A program made the translations under genes and the position numbers. Below are positions 53,255-64,000 of a DNA stretch of 64,000 nucleotides, one piece after another. How positions within the stretch are numbered: the stretch's first letter is position 1; each line of letters opens with the position of its first letter. Under the pieces are notes generated by a model that was not told the origin of the DNA, did not search any database, and saw only the letters and a list, made by a program, of their open reading frames with translations. Source of the stretch: Cichorium intybus (lineage: Eukaryota; Streptophyta; Magnoliopsida; Asterales; Asteraceae); contig CM042014.1 of assembly GCA_023525715.1 (NCBI GenBank), forward strand, positions 24,460,904-24,524,903, read 5' to 3'.

Positions 53255-55564
53255 TTATTCCTCATGTTGGTTGCTAGTTTCTCCTAAGGTTGCGTCATCT
53301 GATGACTCTTGAATTTCTTCCAGATCAATGGTACTCCCACTATCCTCTTTGAATACGAGCTCTCTCTCTCGAAAGACCGCTCGTCTAGCTACAAAGACCA
53401 CGTCCTCGCTTGGTCTGTAGAATAGATATCCAAAGGACTGTTTGGGATAACCAATGAAGAAACACCTTTCGCTTCTATCTGCGAGTTTGTCTTGAGTCTC
53501 TCGTCTAACGAAAGCCTCACAACCCCAGACCTTGATATGTGCCAACGAGGGAGCTTTCCCCGTCCACATCTCATGAGGTGTTTTCGCAACCTTCTTAGTT
53601 GGGACAAGATTGAGGATATGGGCGGCAGTCTCTAAGGCATACCCCCAGAAATGAATTGGAAGTGAAGCTCGACTCATCATGGAACGAACCATGTCCAACA
53701 GGGTTCGGTTGCGCCTCTCCGCAACACCGTTCAGCTGTGGTGTCCTGGGAGGTGTTAACTGCGAAACTATTCCGCATTCCTTTAGATAGTCTAGGAACTC
53801 GATACTTAGATACTCTCCGCCTCTGTCGGATCTGAGCATCTTTATCTTCCTGCCTAATTGATTCTCTACTTCGTTCTTAAACTCTTTGAACTTTTCAAAG
53901 GTGTCCGACTTGTGCTTGATTAAGTAGATATAACCGTATCTACTAAAATCGTCGGTAAAAGTCACGTAGAACCGCGTGCCATCCTTTGTGGTTGATCTGA
54001 ATGGACCACACACATCCGTGTGAATGATGTCCAATAGACCTTCACCTCTTTCAAAAGACCCTTTGAAAGGTGATTTAGTCATCTTGCCCAACAGACAAGA
54101 TTCGCATACATCATCCGACTTGAGATCTAATGATTCCAACACTCCATCCTTTTGGAGTTGGGCGATGCGTTTCTTGCTGATGTGCCCGAGTCGACTATGC
54201 CACAGACATGCCTTTTCCACATCACTAGTAGAATCAATATAATTTACACTATGTCCTAGATTGTCAACACATTTCACAGTTTCATACACACCATCACAAG
54301 GATAAGCAGTAAAATTCAAAATACCATTTTTGAAAATAGAAATAGATCCAATATTATTATCAAAAGAAAAATGAAATCCTTGTCTGAATAATGCGTGAAA
54401 TGAAATAATATTCCTTGCCATTTCTGGCGAATAGCAACAATCTAATAAATCTATAAAAACTTCACTACTAAGCACTAAACTGTAAACGCCGATCTTGGTA
54501 ACAGGGGACGATCTCCTATTGCCCATGATCAAGTTCAGTCTACCGTGCTCCACCTCCCTGCTTTCCTTTAGGCCCTGCAGATCAGAACAAATGTGAAAAC
54601 CACATCCTGTATCAAGGACCCAAGAATTAGAAGATGGTGAGTTTTTAGAGATAGTGTATATACCTGCTGTCGATGGCTTTACTTTCCCATCCTTGACATC
54701 CTGCAAGTATTTGGGGCAGCTTCTCTTCCAATGGCCCTTCTCTTTGTAGTAGAAACAGTTGGCTTCATCGGGGTTGGCCACACAAGGAATATGGGAAGCC
54801 TTGGTTCTTGAGCCATTGCTTGATGACCCGACCTGAACCTTTTCCCTCCAATTTTGCTTAGGAGGGCCCTTCCTCTTCTTTCCTTTGCCACTTCCAATGG
54901 CTAGGACGGGCTGATTAACTGAGGGTACACTTTTACCCTTCATCCCATCCTCAGCAACTCGAAGCATGCGATGCAACTCAGTCAGGTTAGCCTGATTGTT
55001 GTTCAAATGATAAGCCAGCCTGAACTGGTCATAAGAACTCGGTAGGGAGTTAAGCACTATGTCAACGGCCAACTCCTCCGGTACAGGCATCGCAAGCTTT
55101 CTAAGCCGCTCCACGTAACCTTGCATTCTTTGCACATGGGCGCAGATGGACTCTCCATCTTTAGGTTTGCTGTTCGTGAAGTCCTTGACCACTTCGCACC
55201 TTTCGATGCGCTCTTGCTTACGGAACTTTTCCGCAAGCTCACGGTGCATCTCATAGGGCCTGTAGTCTTCGTTTATTCTCTGCAATTCGGGGTTCATTGT
55301 GGCAATCATGATGCAGGCCACTTTGGTCGCATCATCAGAATGTTTTTGGTACGAGGCAATTTCCTCGGGAGTAGCAGTTTCGGGGTCGACATCGACAAGC
55401 TCGGTATCGAGAACATACTCTTTGTTCTCATACCTCAGAGCCATCTTGATGTTTCTAATCCAGTCATTGTAGTTTGTCCCGTTCAATTGAACCTTGGAAC
55501 ACAGTGAGAGGATTGAGGGAACACTGGAGTTTGAGTGGGGAGCGGTTTGATCAGCAGAAGACAT
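53255..55564 (-). CDS. Copia gag, protease and integrase
   Basis: A single open frame of 769 residues. Gag occupies about residues 1-230. A zinc-knuckle-like segment CFYYKEKGHWKRSC has Tyr in place of the second Cys, so it should not bind zinc normally. Protease follows with WVLDTGCGFHIC. The integrase zinc domain has HSRLGH and CESCLLGK; the catalytic core has the HTDVCGPF Asp, TDDFSRYG and SDRGGEY, then GVAERRNRTL with the last Glu. The frame ends at a TAA between integrase and reverse transcriptase, which in this family are normally one polyprotein. Confidence 0.93.
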   Translation of the reverse strand: MSSADQTAPHSNSSVPSILSLCSKVQLNGTNYNDWIRNIKMALRYENKEYVLDTELVDVDPETATPEEIASYQKHSDDATKVACIMIATMNPELQRINEDYRPYEMHRELAEKFRKQERIERCEVVKDFTNSKPKDGESICAHVQRMQGYVERLRKLAMPVPEELAVDIVLNSLPSSYDQFRLAYHLNNNQANLTELHRMLRVAEDGMKGKSVPSVNQPVLAIGSGKGKKRKGPPKQNWREKVQVGSSSNGSRTKASHIPCVANPDEANCFYYKEKGHWKRSCPKYLQDVKDGKVKPSTAGIYTISKNSPSSNSWVLDTGCGFHICSDLQGLKESREVEHGRLNLIMGNRRSSPVTKIGVYSLVLSSEVFIDLLDCCYSPEMARNIISFHALFRQGFHFSFDNNIGSISIFKNGILNFTAYPCDGVYETVKCVDNLGHSVNYIDSTSDVEKACLWHSRLGHISKKRIAQLQKDGVLESLDLKSDDVCESCLLGKMTKSPFKGSFERGEGLLDIIHTDVCGPFRSTTKDGTRFYVTFTDDFSRYGYIYLIKHKSDTFEKFKEFKNEVENQLGRKIKMLRSDRGGEYLSIEFLDYLKECGIVSQLTPPRTPQLNGVAERRNRTLLDMVRSMMSRASLPIHFWGYALETAAHILNLVPTKKVAKTPHEMWTGKAPSLAHIKVWGCEAFVRRETQDKLADRSERCFFIGYPKQSFGYLFYRPSEDVVFVARRAVFRERELVFKEDSGSTIDLEEIQESSDDATLGETSNQHEE

Positions 55565-56905
55565 CTATAAAAGAAGGTAAGTTTAATTAGATACTTGTCG
55601 GTCCTTATAATAACCCAATATAAAATAAGGCTAGGATCCAACTATAACAATTTGCAACATAGAAGAGGGATGCCGTAATCTATAAGCAAATTTTATAAAG
55701 GTAGGCGAATGACGATTCAGCCGATTCCACCGTGGAAAAAATAATCTTATTATAAATGGAATTCCTAGTTTCTTTTGAGATTTATTGAACTGTTCAATAG
55801 CATGTTTTAATCTCGGATATGCCCCACCGTTTGTGACTGGGATGCCGAGGATCACAAACCGGGTGTGAATAACCATGCAAATTAGTTTGGTACTCTCGGG
55901 GTCCATTATCATCTCAAATTGATGTGCCGGTAAACCACACACGCTCCATCAACAATGATAACACCCAAGACACCCATTGCCACCCTTTATGAACCCCCAT
56001 TGGTGTGCCGGTAAACCACACACGCTCCACCAACGTTTCATAAAGTGCAATGTGCAATTTCATGGGTTAGCATCAAATTCACATTTTTCCTAAAGTAACT
56101 AGATTGGGATTTTGTGTAAAGGTTCTAGTACTTTGATCATTATACTTTTAATGATTTAGTGGTTCTGTCAAAACCGTTCGGCTAACGACCCTCCACTGAT
56201 CAGGCGAGCGGTGGGTGAGAGTGTTCACCCATTAGACTACCATTTTATAGGCAGTCTCCTTATACCCACTTTATAGACCAGCTTCGTGAATGAGGCCTAC
56301 TATTGAATTGACTAACCAAATTTATCTCATATATATAATATTAACTTTTAATAACATATATAAGATGTATTTTAAAACCCTTTAAAATATTCAAGGTTTA
56401 TCTTTTAATTTTACCAAATTTAACAATTAAATTTTAAATTAAATTAAACCTTAAAAATCGATTTAATCAATTTTAATTACCAATTAATTAAATTAATTAA
56501 ATCTAAATATTTTAAACATTTTAAAATATTTTTCTGGATTTTTCTATTAATTTTTCGAAAACTTAAAATTAATTAAATCCTTTTAAATTATCTTTTAATT
56601 AACAATTAATTAAATTAATTCAAATGAAGATAGGTTTATCCAAATTAATCAAATTAATTAAAACCTATCCTAAACCCCCTAAAAATCGAATTCAAATAAT
56701 GGGGTTTAAGGTTATCAATTTAATTAACAAACAAAGTTACCAAAAATAGAAAACCTTCTAAAACCCTAATACAAATTTCGAAATAGGCAAGGGGGGGATT
56801 AGGGTTTCCAAAACCCTTCCTAGAAATCGATCCATAATAAAATTAGGGTTTATAGGCTTTAAACCCTAAAACAGTTATAACAATTCAACAAGAAAACAAA
56901 ACAGT
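55565..56905 (-). other. Copia untranslated leader
   Basis: Between primer-binding site and gag start. Contains a near repeat with GTGTGCCGGTAAACCACACA at about 55921 and 55993. AT-rich, no convincing gene. Confidence 0.6.
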
Positions 56906-56916
56906 CTCTGATACCA
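56906..56916 (-). other. Copia primer-binding site (initiator tRNA-Met)
   Basis: TGGTATCAGAG on the minus strand, one base from the 5' LTR. Confidence 0.9.
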
Positions 56917-56917
56917 C

Positions 56918-57698
56918 TGAAAGGTTTTCTATAAACCATGAACTAAATAACCTAAGTTCACATGCAACCTATAAGGATCTATGTTTTCTTCTAATTGAAC
57001 ATATAACAAAACCTAAAGGCCATAAGAAAATTGACTAAAAGAATAAAACTAGAAAAACCAACCTTTTAGAATTTTCTGGAAGCTGAGCAGCAAAAATATC
57101 CTGCCTCAAATGAAAGTCACACCCAAGCTGAGAGGTATATGAAAATCGAAATCCTTGAGAGAGTCTATGAGAATTGGCGAAATCATATGATGCCTGAGAA
57201 CCCCTATTTATAGTTTCCAAATGGCCAGTTGATAAACCTTAGAGATAAACCTTTTTGAATTCAAATAAGATAAACCTTTTATCTTATAATTCAAATTCCT
57301 TTTTATCTATATATCAATTTCGAAAATCATATATATCCATATATATATTTCGAAATCCACTGGTCACTCCACACTGCCACTTACTCAACTATTGAATAAT
57401 TACAGTTTTAGTCCCTGCACCTTTAATTAATTAATTTAATCCCCAAATTAAATCCAATTAATTCTGGATTAATTCCTAATTAATTAATATAGTTTCTAAT
57501 TAATATATTATGACTTTAATATATTAATAAACCATATATTTAATTCCTGTTGATTTATTAATCCCATAATAAATCAACCTTTCTCTCTACCGAATTTTCT
57601 ACCAAACCTCCAGCCATGAGGGCAACCCAAATGGACTGTGCTTCTATTAATTAGGTAAATACTAATTATTAGTCATGGCTTAGACACCTAATCCAACA
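56918..57698 (-). repeat. Copia 5' LTR
   Basis: 781 bp, matching 43905-44685 with a few substitutions. Confidence 0.93.
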
Positions 57699-57720
57699 TA
57701 AACACCACATTAGCTCGTAC

Positions 57721-57723
57721 CCT

Positions 57724-57765
<42 letters not shown>
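57721..57765. repeat. (CT)n microsatellite
   Basis: A CT run, preceded by CCCTCT units, right after the Copia target duplication. Confidence 0.95.
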
Positions 57766-57767
<2 letters not shown>

Positions 57768-60320
57768 AAATTGGGAACTCGTTCTCTTATTCCCTTCACC
57801 TCCGGCAGCAAACTACACCACCAGAAGCCACCCTCCACCCGCTCAGCTCCGGTAACCACATACACCACCATCCCAATCTCCGAAATTGATGTCATTTTCC
57901 GTCCCTGGCAATAATTCGTTTTCGACATTGGCTCATTTGACAGGCCAAACTCACTCAACCTCACCGCTATGAGACTCGACATCAACTCAAAACTCTGTCT
58001 CAACCTTACTCAACGGAGCTGCTACTGTTGCTGTCGATACCCACCAAACTCCCTCTCAACCTCACTCAGCCATAGGCCCAGAAACAGTGGCAGCACCAAG
58101 GGCGGCACGTTGCCGGCGATGTATCTCGTGGATTCAAATGGAGAGGCTCTTATTTGGGTGAGTCTTGAAAAGATCGAAGCTAGCTACAATGGTGGTGGAG
58201 GCTACGAGTCTGTTGAAAGATGAGAATGGTGGAGCTGAGGGTGCTACAAATGATGGAATCACCATCTTCACAGATCTATTGGTAAACAAACTAACTAGAA
58301 CTCGAAAACGAAATCATATGTGTGTTTGATATTGTGGATGTTTGAACTCATGGGATGTTGTCTGTTAGCACCTTAATTTACGACTCAAGAAGGAGCTTAA
58401 TCGTTTCAAACTTTTCATTTGAATGAGGCATATAGTTTATTTATAGAGGATGGAGACTCTTGAATATGTATGTGTATATGTTTTTAATTTCTGAATCTGA
58501 AAAAATGTATGTGTGTGTTTGAATCTAAGCATGTATGCGTTTTTTAATTTCTGAATATGAGAAAATCGATTTCATATACCTTTGATTTCTCATTGGTAAT
58601 TTTACATGAACTGTCAGTCAATTGCAACTATTTTTCCAAGATCAACCCCACCTGGAAATCGAAAGCGAATCTCAAAGAGATAATAGTAGGTAGTGGTGGT
58701 GGTGGTGGTTGTACCTAAAGGTGATGGTTGGTGGTTGATGTTGTGTGAGAGTTCTTATTCCTAGGAAAGAGAAAAAGAGGGGGAGGGGGCGTGTGGGTGG
58801 GACAAAAAATGCAATTAACACTATATTCACCAACGATTACCGAAACAGTTAAGTGATCATCCTTATAAAAGGAATTCCGAAATGTGGTACCTGCCACCTT
58901 CCTGAAACGACGTTTCAGAGTCTCTGGAGTTAGAAAAAACGACAGTCAGTCGTGAAGATAAATGAAGTTTTATAGGTATGTTCTTACTTCCTTTAATTAT
59001 TTATTTCGTTGTTATGGGTTACTGTTGGAAATATGACACCTGATACAACAAGATGTTATCATTGTTGGAATAGTGTCCAATGTCATAACTAATTAGTAAG
59101 GACTTTCCAATAATGGCAGGGGCATTTCTAGGTTGCCATCAGTCGTCCAAATGATATTAGAGTTAATTAAGAGAGAGAGAGATAAATAGTTTTATTGTTT
59201 GTTTGCTTTCTTTTGATACGTGTAACTCAAAATATTCTCATTTGGCTTAACGTATGTTATGCAAGTGTGATGTATTTATGATGATGTGCTTTTTTAAATT
59301 TTGTTTAATGTAAAACTAGAAATTTCGATTGATATTGTTACAATTATTTTATGTTGAACTTGTTTTCAACAGTTGCTCAAGTAACACAATAATTAATGTA
59401 ACACCTTGATTTCCTCAAAGGCCAATGCTTACAATTCAAGTTGATTAAAATGTTAAGTTGAGTGTTAAAAGCTAGTGTAAATGATCAAAAATGTATAGTT
59501 GTAAGCAAATGTTGTGGTTCAAACAATATTAGATTAACCACTGATGGTTAAATAAGTATGTAAAAATATGATTAAAATAATTTGGAGTTGGGATACTCAT
59601 TTTATTACCTATCCTGCCTGGTTATTATTCAAGGCTCGGTTATAGCTTGGTATGGGCCTGGGCTTGCCCAAAGCCTCGACTGAATGTGCACCTCTACTTT
59701 GGCAGTTATGAATCTATAATTTTATTTGGTTCATTTATAAGTTTAATTGGTCTTTTAAATATTTGATTTTTGGTTTTGTTTGATTCAATCCGATTGAATA
59801 AGAAAACATTATACGAAATGTATTTTCTTCTTCATATTTAGTTATTTCAACCATACAATAGAAAGTAAAAAAAAAATTATTACAATATAATAACGATATA
59901 GGAAAACCAAATTGGATAGATCAATCTTGCAAATTTGCAAGTTGCAATTATCCTTTTCAAAATTTCCAAACAATCTTTTTTCCCTTATCACATTTTTTTT
60001 TACTTTTATGTTGGGATATTTGACTATGATCATATGATAATTAATGATCACAAACTGATAGTTTTTTTTTTTTGAACGACAAATCTATCCTACTCTTAAA
60101 TTGATAGTTAATTGTAATAAAACGAGTTCTAAGACATAATACTTGAATATGCTTATGCCATTATGGTATTAAAAGTTGTGTTAATTAAATAACCAATTAA
60201 ATTGAACTATTTGATAGACTTGGATCATGCAGGTTCTGTTAACTATTTTATACATAACGTAACATGAAAGATTGTACAATGTTTGAGGTGTATTTCAATG
60301 TGAATATTTCTAATGTCAAT
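57766..60320. other. Gene-free stretch
   Basis: The 57770-58270 part is GC-richer, with short open frames on both strands but no recognisable protein. A (GTG)n tract sits at about 58695-58710. The rest is AT-rich with no feature I can support. Confidence 0.45.
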
Positions 60321-60329
60321 GTCATTAGA

Positions 60330-60930
60330 TACAACCAACTGATGCTGTTAGGAAAGTGGATACGGTTACAGTCGATGATGTGAGGAGGAGAGGTTGTTTG
60401 AGAAGGATGTAAGACGATAGCGTGATGTTAGACTTGAAGGAGTTAGCCCTTACCGAGGATATGACATTTGATAGGAGAATGTAAGGTTTAAAATTAGGCA
60501 GCATAGTAGTATTGATATAGTCTAAGGTCTTGCTCTCTTTACATTGTTAGTGCTTGCCGACCAGTTTTCACATTCTTACTCTTGCTTACATATTACCAAT
60601 AGCATGTGCAAGTAGTATCTGTTTTTGACTTACTTCCTATATTTGCTTGCACTACGTGCATATTTATTCATGTTTTAGTTCCTGACCATTTTCTTTTTCA
60701 TTTATCAGTATTTCATTCACACTATATGTCACTTTATAATTCATCATGGGCTGACGTTTTATATGCAGAGATCTTATGGATGGATAACTTCAATATATCT
60801 ATAATTATGTAAGTTTTACTTTTATATATTATTTGTTTTTACATTTTCATTTTTCTTTTTATCGGAGGTCTTCTATGGAAACATGTTATCGTATCTCCGA
60901 TGGGAGCTGCAAGTGCGGACCACCCTTCCT
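60330..60930 (+). pseudogene. Degenerate LINE-type reverse transcriptase 3' scrap
   Basis: Broken frames resemble the C-terminal tail often found in plant non-LTR reverse transcriptase annotations: KVDTVTVDDVRRRGC, LDLKELALTEDMTFDRRM, then SVFDLLPIFACT, FHSHYMSLYNSSW and YAEILWMDN, followed by SDGSCKCGPPFL-like sequence. Stops and frameshifts separate the pieces. The match is by memory of such fragments, so the class is tentative. Confidence 0.45.
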
Positions 60931-61449
60931 CCTATTTGTCTCATTTGTACGAGATTAAAGTAATATTTTTGTTGTTTTGTATCACTAATATCGATACAAA
61001 AATATATTAAAAGAGGTGAACATCTCTCGTATATAAAAAGATGTCAATATCTTCCTCATAACCTATCGTTATTACAAAATAACTCTAAATCATATCAAAC
61101 CTCATCCTATCCGATCTAATCCAATAAAATTTAGCTGGGCAATGCCCTTGAAGGACGATCAAATAAAATAACAAAACATCAACATAAGTCTATCGGATTA
61201 GGTTAAAAGGCTGATAAATATATAATCTTAATCTCAATTATAAAATTAGTTATTTAACGTCAAAATAATAAAATAATGAAAGTAAAATAAACATATTTAT
61301 ACAAACATTAAAAACCAAGGACGGTTCCAAACGCACGTCGGATGTAATCTCCTTCAACCACCACTTTTTTTCTTCCCGTACGATGTTAGCCTACACGGTT
61401 TCCCTATATGTAAAGAGAGAGAAGCTGGTGGTTTCACAAGCGGACCCAA

Positions 61450-61687
61450 ACACCTTGCACCCCATTGTCAGTCGGTCGCATTCTGTTCTACCCTTTCAAT
61501 CTTTTTCTCACATTGAAACCAACAAAAATCCTAACCAAAAAACTTCATTCAATCACTTCAATTTACCTAATTTCAGTCAAAACGCCCCTTATCCGTAAAA
61601 TCCCTAAAATTTTCCCTCCACTTTATTCGTTTATGGAGAAATTCGACGCTCCTTCACCAACACCGCTTAATTCTCTTCTCTAATCAG
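61450..61687 (+). other. Probable 5' UTR exon of the CID gene
   Basis: CT-rich leader-like DNA ends in a strong donor AATCAG|GTGAGTAC at 61687/61688. The coding start lies 340 bp downstream at 62029, so a 5' UTR intron is likely. The transcription start and the acceptor are not fixed. Confidence 0.45.
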
Positions 61688-62028
61688 GTGAGTACTCTTC
61701 ATTCGCTGTCTATTCGGCATTCGTATATGCTATTCTTTTTTACTGTCAATCGTTCTTTTGTTTGATCTTGTCGTGTTTCTAATTTAGCACTCGTAAATTT
61801 ACGCTTTTCCGAGATATCATGTCAAGATTGGCCGGAAAATTGCAACGGTTGTTGATATTATCTTGTATGCTTTTGGTTCCTTTGTTTTAGCGAGAATCAT
61901 TGAACGCTTTAGTTGTACGGATATTTAATCCAGGCTTGTATGAATGACGAGTTAACCATTCCGTTTGGAACTTTTGTTGTGAAGGTTATCTTTGAGAGGT
62001 TTTGTCGTTGTTTAGCTGGAGAGAAACA

Positions 62029-63319
62029 ATGGGCAGCGCATTTAATCCACAAATTTTGGTGGAGAAGTTGGCAAAGCTCAATAATTCACAGCAAAGCATC
62101 GAGAGTATCCTACTAAACGCATTTTGGAAGCTATACTTGTTTAACTAATTAACTTTGATAACTGTTAAATAAAATTTTCAGGATATTTTTGTATTAAATT
62201 TATTTTTACCTATGGGAATTGATGTTGTTATCTCTAACAATATATAATAGCTCTGTCACACTGGTGTATATTTCATATGAACAAAGCAAAACAAGTTGTG
62301 GAAACATGGGCTAGACAATTCCATAGCTCTCCACGTGATCAACGCCTGGCTTTTCTATATCTTGCAAATGATATTTTACAGAATAGTAGGCGAAAAGGTT
62401 CAGAATTTGTTGGTGAATTCTGGAAGGTTCTTCCAGATGCACTCCGTGATGTCATCGACAATGGGGATGAATTTGGAAGAAATTCTGCATTACGCCTGGT
62501 ATAAAACTCTCCATATTTATTATAATCTATAAATCATTACAATTATATAATTCATTTTTAATTTCTCAGGTCACTATTTTGGATGAACGAAAGGTTTTTG
62601 GTTCTCGAGGGCAAGTTCTTAAGGAAGAGCTTGTAAGAAGGCATATGGAAACTAGTAATAGAAACGGAAAGCATTCAGGGTTACAATTGGTACTTCATTT
62701 AATTGTCTTTTGAATGTTAGTTATGGAATTGTGTGGGTTAATTAATATTAATAATTAATGTTTGTTGTTATTGTATCTTAATCAGAAACAGCCAGCTGGC
62801 AATGCAGCATTGGACAAAATAGTTTCAGGGTATCAAGTTATATATGGCGGTCAAGTCAATGAAGATGCTGTGATCAACAAATGCAAGGATGCTATTGGCT
62901 TTGTTGAAAAAGCGGAGAACAAAATGGGCGGGGATATTAGATCTGGTAATTTATTCGTCTGTGTTTAATTTTATAATTTTATTTGTTTCTGAAATATTTA
63001 CCATTTTCCTTTTTCTTTTTAAAAGTAAATGGGGCAGGTGTTACTGAGGAGCTCAAAGGGCAGCATGCTACATTGAGAGATTGTATTGAGCAACTTACAG
63101 TTATAGAATCATCTAGAACAAGTCTCGTGTCTTATCTGAGAGAGGCCTTACAAGAGCAGGTTAGTTGGTAACCTCAAACTGGTGTAATTTTGTGTGGTAT
63201 ATTCACATTTTTTTCTTACTGTAAAAGTAATAAAAAAAGTTGTTTATATAAAAGAAATCTTCCATGCTTTTTTTTATTGTCAGGAAATGAAGCTGGAGAG
63301 AGTGCGTAGTCAGCTTCAG
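62029..63319 (+). CDS. CID-domain protein, RPRD1-like (ENTH/VHS fold), 5' part
   Basis: Six exons join in phase: 62029-62104, 62251-62498, 62570-62689, 62786-62945, 63026-63159, 63284-63319, giving the first 258 residues; the gene continues past the window. The start MGSAFNPQILVEKLAKLNNSQ is typical. Residues about 1-130 form the CID domain (SHWCIFHMNKAKQVVETW, FLYLANDILQNSRRKG, EFWKVLPDALRDV), which binds the phosphorylated C-terminal domain of RNA polymerase II. Residues about 150-258 fit the helical coiled-coil region of RPRD proteins (LRDCIEQLTVIESSRTSL). RPRD1-type proteins act in the nucleus in transcription and 3'-end processing. Arabidopsis At3g26990 is annotated as ENTH/VHS family. 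Confidence is high for family, low for the individual role. Confidence 0.92.
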
Positions 63320-63383
63320 GTAGGTCACATTACTTCTTTTACTATTTTATCGATTGGAGTTGATCATAAAAATGACCAAATAT

Positions 63384-63984
63384 GGGAAGGTCATAATCAC
63401 ATGATAACCGCCTTTTCAACATTTATCATAAAATGACGACCTATTTCGTGAAAAAGGGTTCACTAATTCATGAAATTGCTTTATTTCTTTTACTAAAATG
63501 ACATAAATTTTCGTGTATATGATGTCATTTTTGGGAAATGTCGTTTTCAATAAATAAATAATCGTGCTAACAGCTAACATATGTATTTCTTTGAATGTAA
63601 ACAAAGATAGGTGCAGCAAAGTTGGTTGAGGTGTTCGGCGAAATACAACTTTTTACACATAAATTTTAGCTAAATTTGGAAAAAAGTAGTCTTTCATGGA
63701 AGTTGAACGTGGTATTTCACTAAAAAAGTATTTATTTTAGCCGATTTCATTTTGAAAGAAATATTTATGTTAACCGATCTCACGAAAAACGTACTGAAAA
63801 AACAGATTTCAGGAAGAAATGTCATTATTGCGAAATAATAAAATATCCCCAAAATATGAGGGGTGGGGACCACTGAAAAAGCAACTTCGCCGGAAAATGT
63901 ATCACACCATGTTTTTTAGGCGAAATAAGTGGTCATTTCGTGATAAATGTTGAAAGAATAGTCATTTTACGATATAGCCTTCCC
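63384..63984. mobile_element. Inverted-repeat element in an intron of the CID gene
   Basis: The ends GGGAAGGTCATAATC (63384) and GGGAAGGCTATATCG (63984 reversed) begin arms that share TTTCAACATTTATC and AAAATGAC blocks over about 70 bp. The middle has further short palindromic TTTCGTGA pieces. No target duplication found; probably a MITE or MULE derivative. Confidence 0.5.
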
Positions 63985-64000
63985 TTTTTCGGTGATGTTT

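Larger units (their letters stand above)
43905..57698 (-). mobile_element. Ty1/Copia LTR retrotransposon, 13.8 kb including a 6 kb insertion
   Basis: Two 781-bp LTRs (43905-44685 and 56918-57698) start TGTTGGATTAGG and end CCTTTCA on the minus strand, flanked by the perfect target duplication TAAAC (43900-43904 and 57699-57703). The primer-binding site TGGTATCAGAG (56906-56916) lies one base from the 5' LTR and matches initiator tRNA-Met. A purine-rich tract (CAAGTGGGAGAC) adjoins the 3' LTR. The LTRs differ at several positions by eye (for example near 43918/56931 and 44191/57204). Gag-pol is broken by one stop codon and by a nested LTR element at 46135-52139. Without that insertion it would be about 7.8 kb. 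Confidence 0.95.

Overview
This window is nuclear DNA of a flowering plant. Genes have many short introns with GT/AG borders, intergenic DNA is AT-rich, and plant Copia, LTR, Helitron, MULE, hAT, Harbinger and SINE remnants fill much of the space. Gene content and repeat style fit a eudicot. Asteraceae is my best guess, but that rests on general resemblance and is not proven.

Five genes can be modelled well. On the minus strand are SKL1-like (inactive shikimate kinase homologue, 5189-7295), a BAR-domain/hydroxyproline-rich protein (9844-12793), a plastid-type glycerophosphodiester phosphodiesterase GDPD1 (27387-30103) and a PBS1-like receptor-like cytoplasmic kinase (36748-38742). On the plus strand is the 5' part of a CID-domain (RPRD1-like) RNA polymerase II CTD-binding protein (62029 to beyond 63319, running towards the right edge). 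A sixth, small MGCG-type gene (16988-17394, minus) is tentative. In every multi-exon model the splice phases close exactly. From memory, SKL1, the BAR gene and the CID gene correspond to Arabidopsis At3g26900, At3g26910 and At3g26990, which suggests conserved microsynteny stretched by transposons.

Layout: 1-5 kb holds a SINE with perfect target duplications and nested hAT-type elements; 5-13 kb SKL1 and the BAR gene, whose 3' UTR intron probably carries a MULE-like foldback; 13-20 kb a double palindrome, the small MGCG gene, a duplicated fragment of the BAR gene and a decayed Copia remnant; 21-25.4 kb two head-to-tail Helitron-like elements; 25.4-26.8 kb a MITE and a SINE; 27-30.4 kb GDPD1 with three P1BS-type phosphate-response motifs upstream; 30.6-35.8 kb a MULE with foreign cargo, a solo LTR nested in another repeat, and a Harbinger MITE; 36.7-39.8 kb the PBS1-like kinase; 39.8-43.6 kb a Helitron; 43.9-57.7 kb a 13.8 kb Copia element split by a 6 kb non-coding LTR retroelement; 57.7-61 kb low-information DNA with a LINE scrap; 61.4-64 kb the CID gene with an inverted-repeat element in its last visible intron.

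The genes do not form one pathway; they are ordinary housekeeping or signalling genes. The most unusual material is the transposon architecture, the triple P1BS promoter and a GC-rich near-palindromic motif shared by two unrelated LTR families. I did not find a convincing new multi-gene system.
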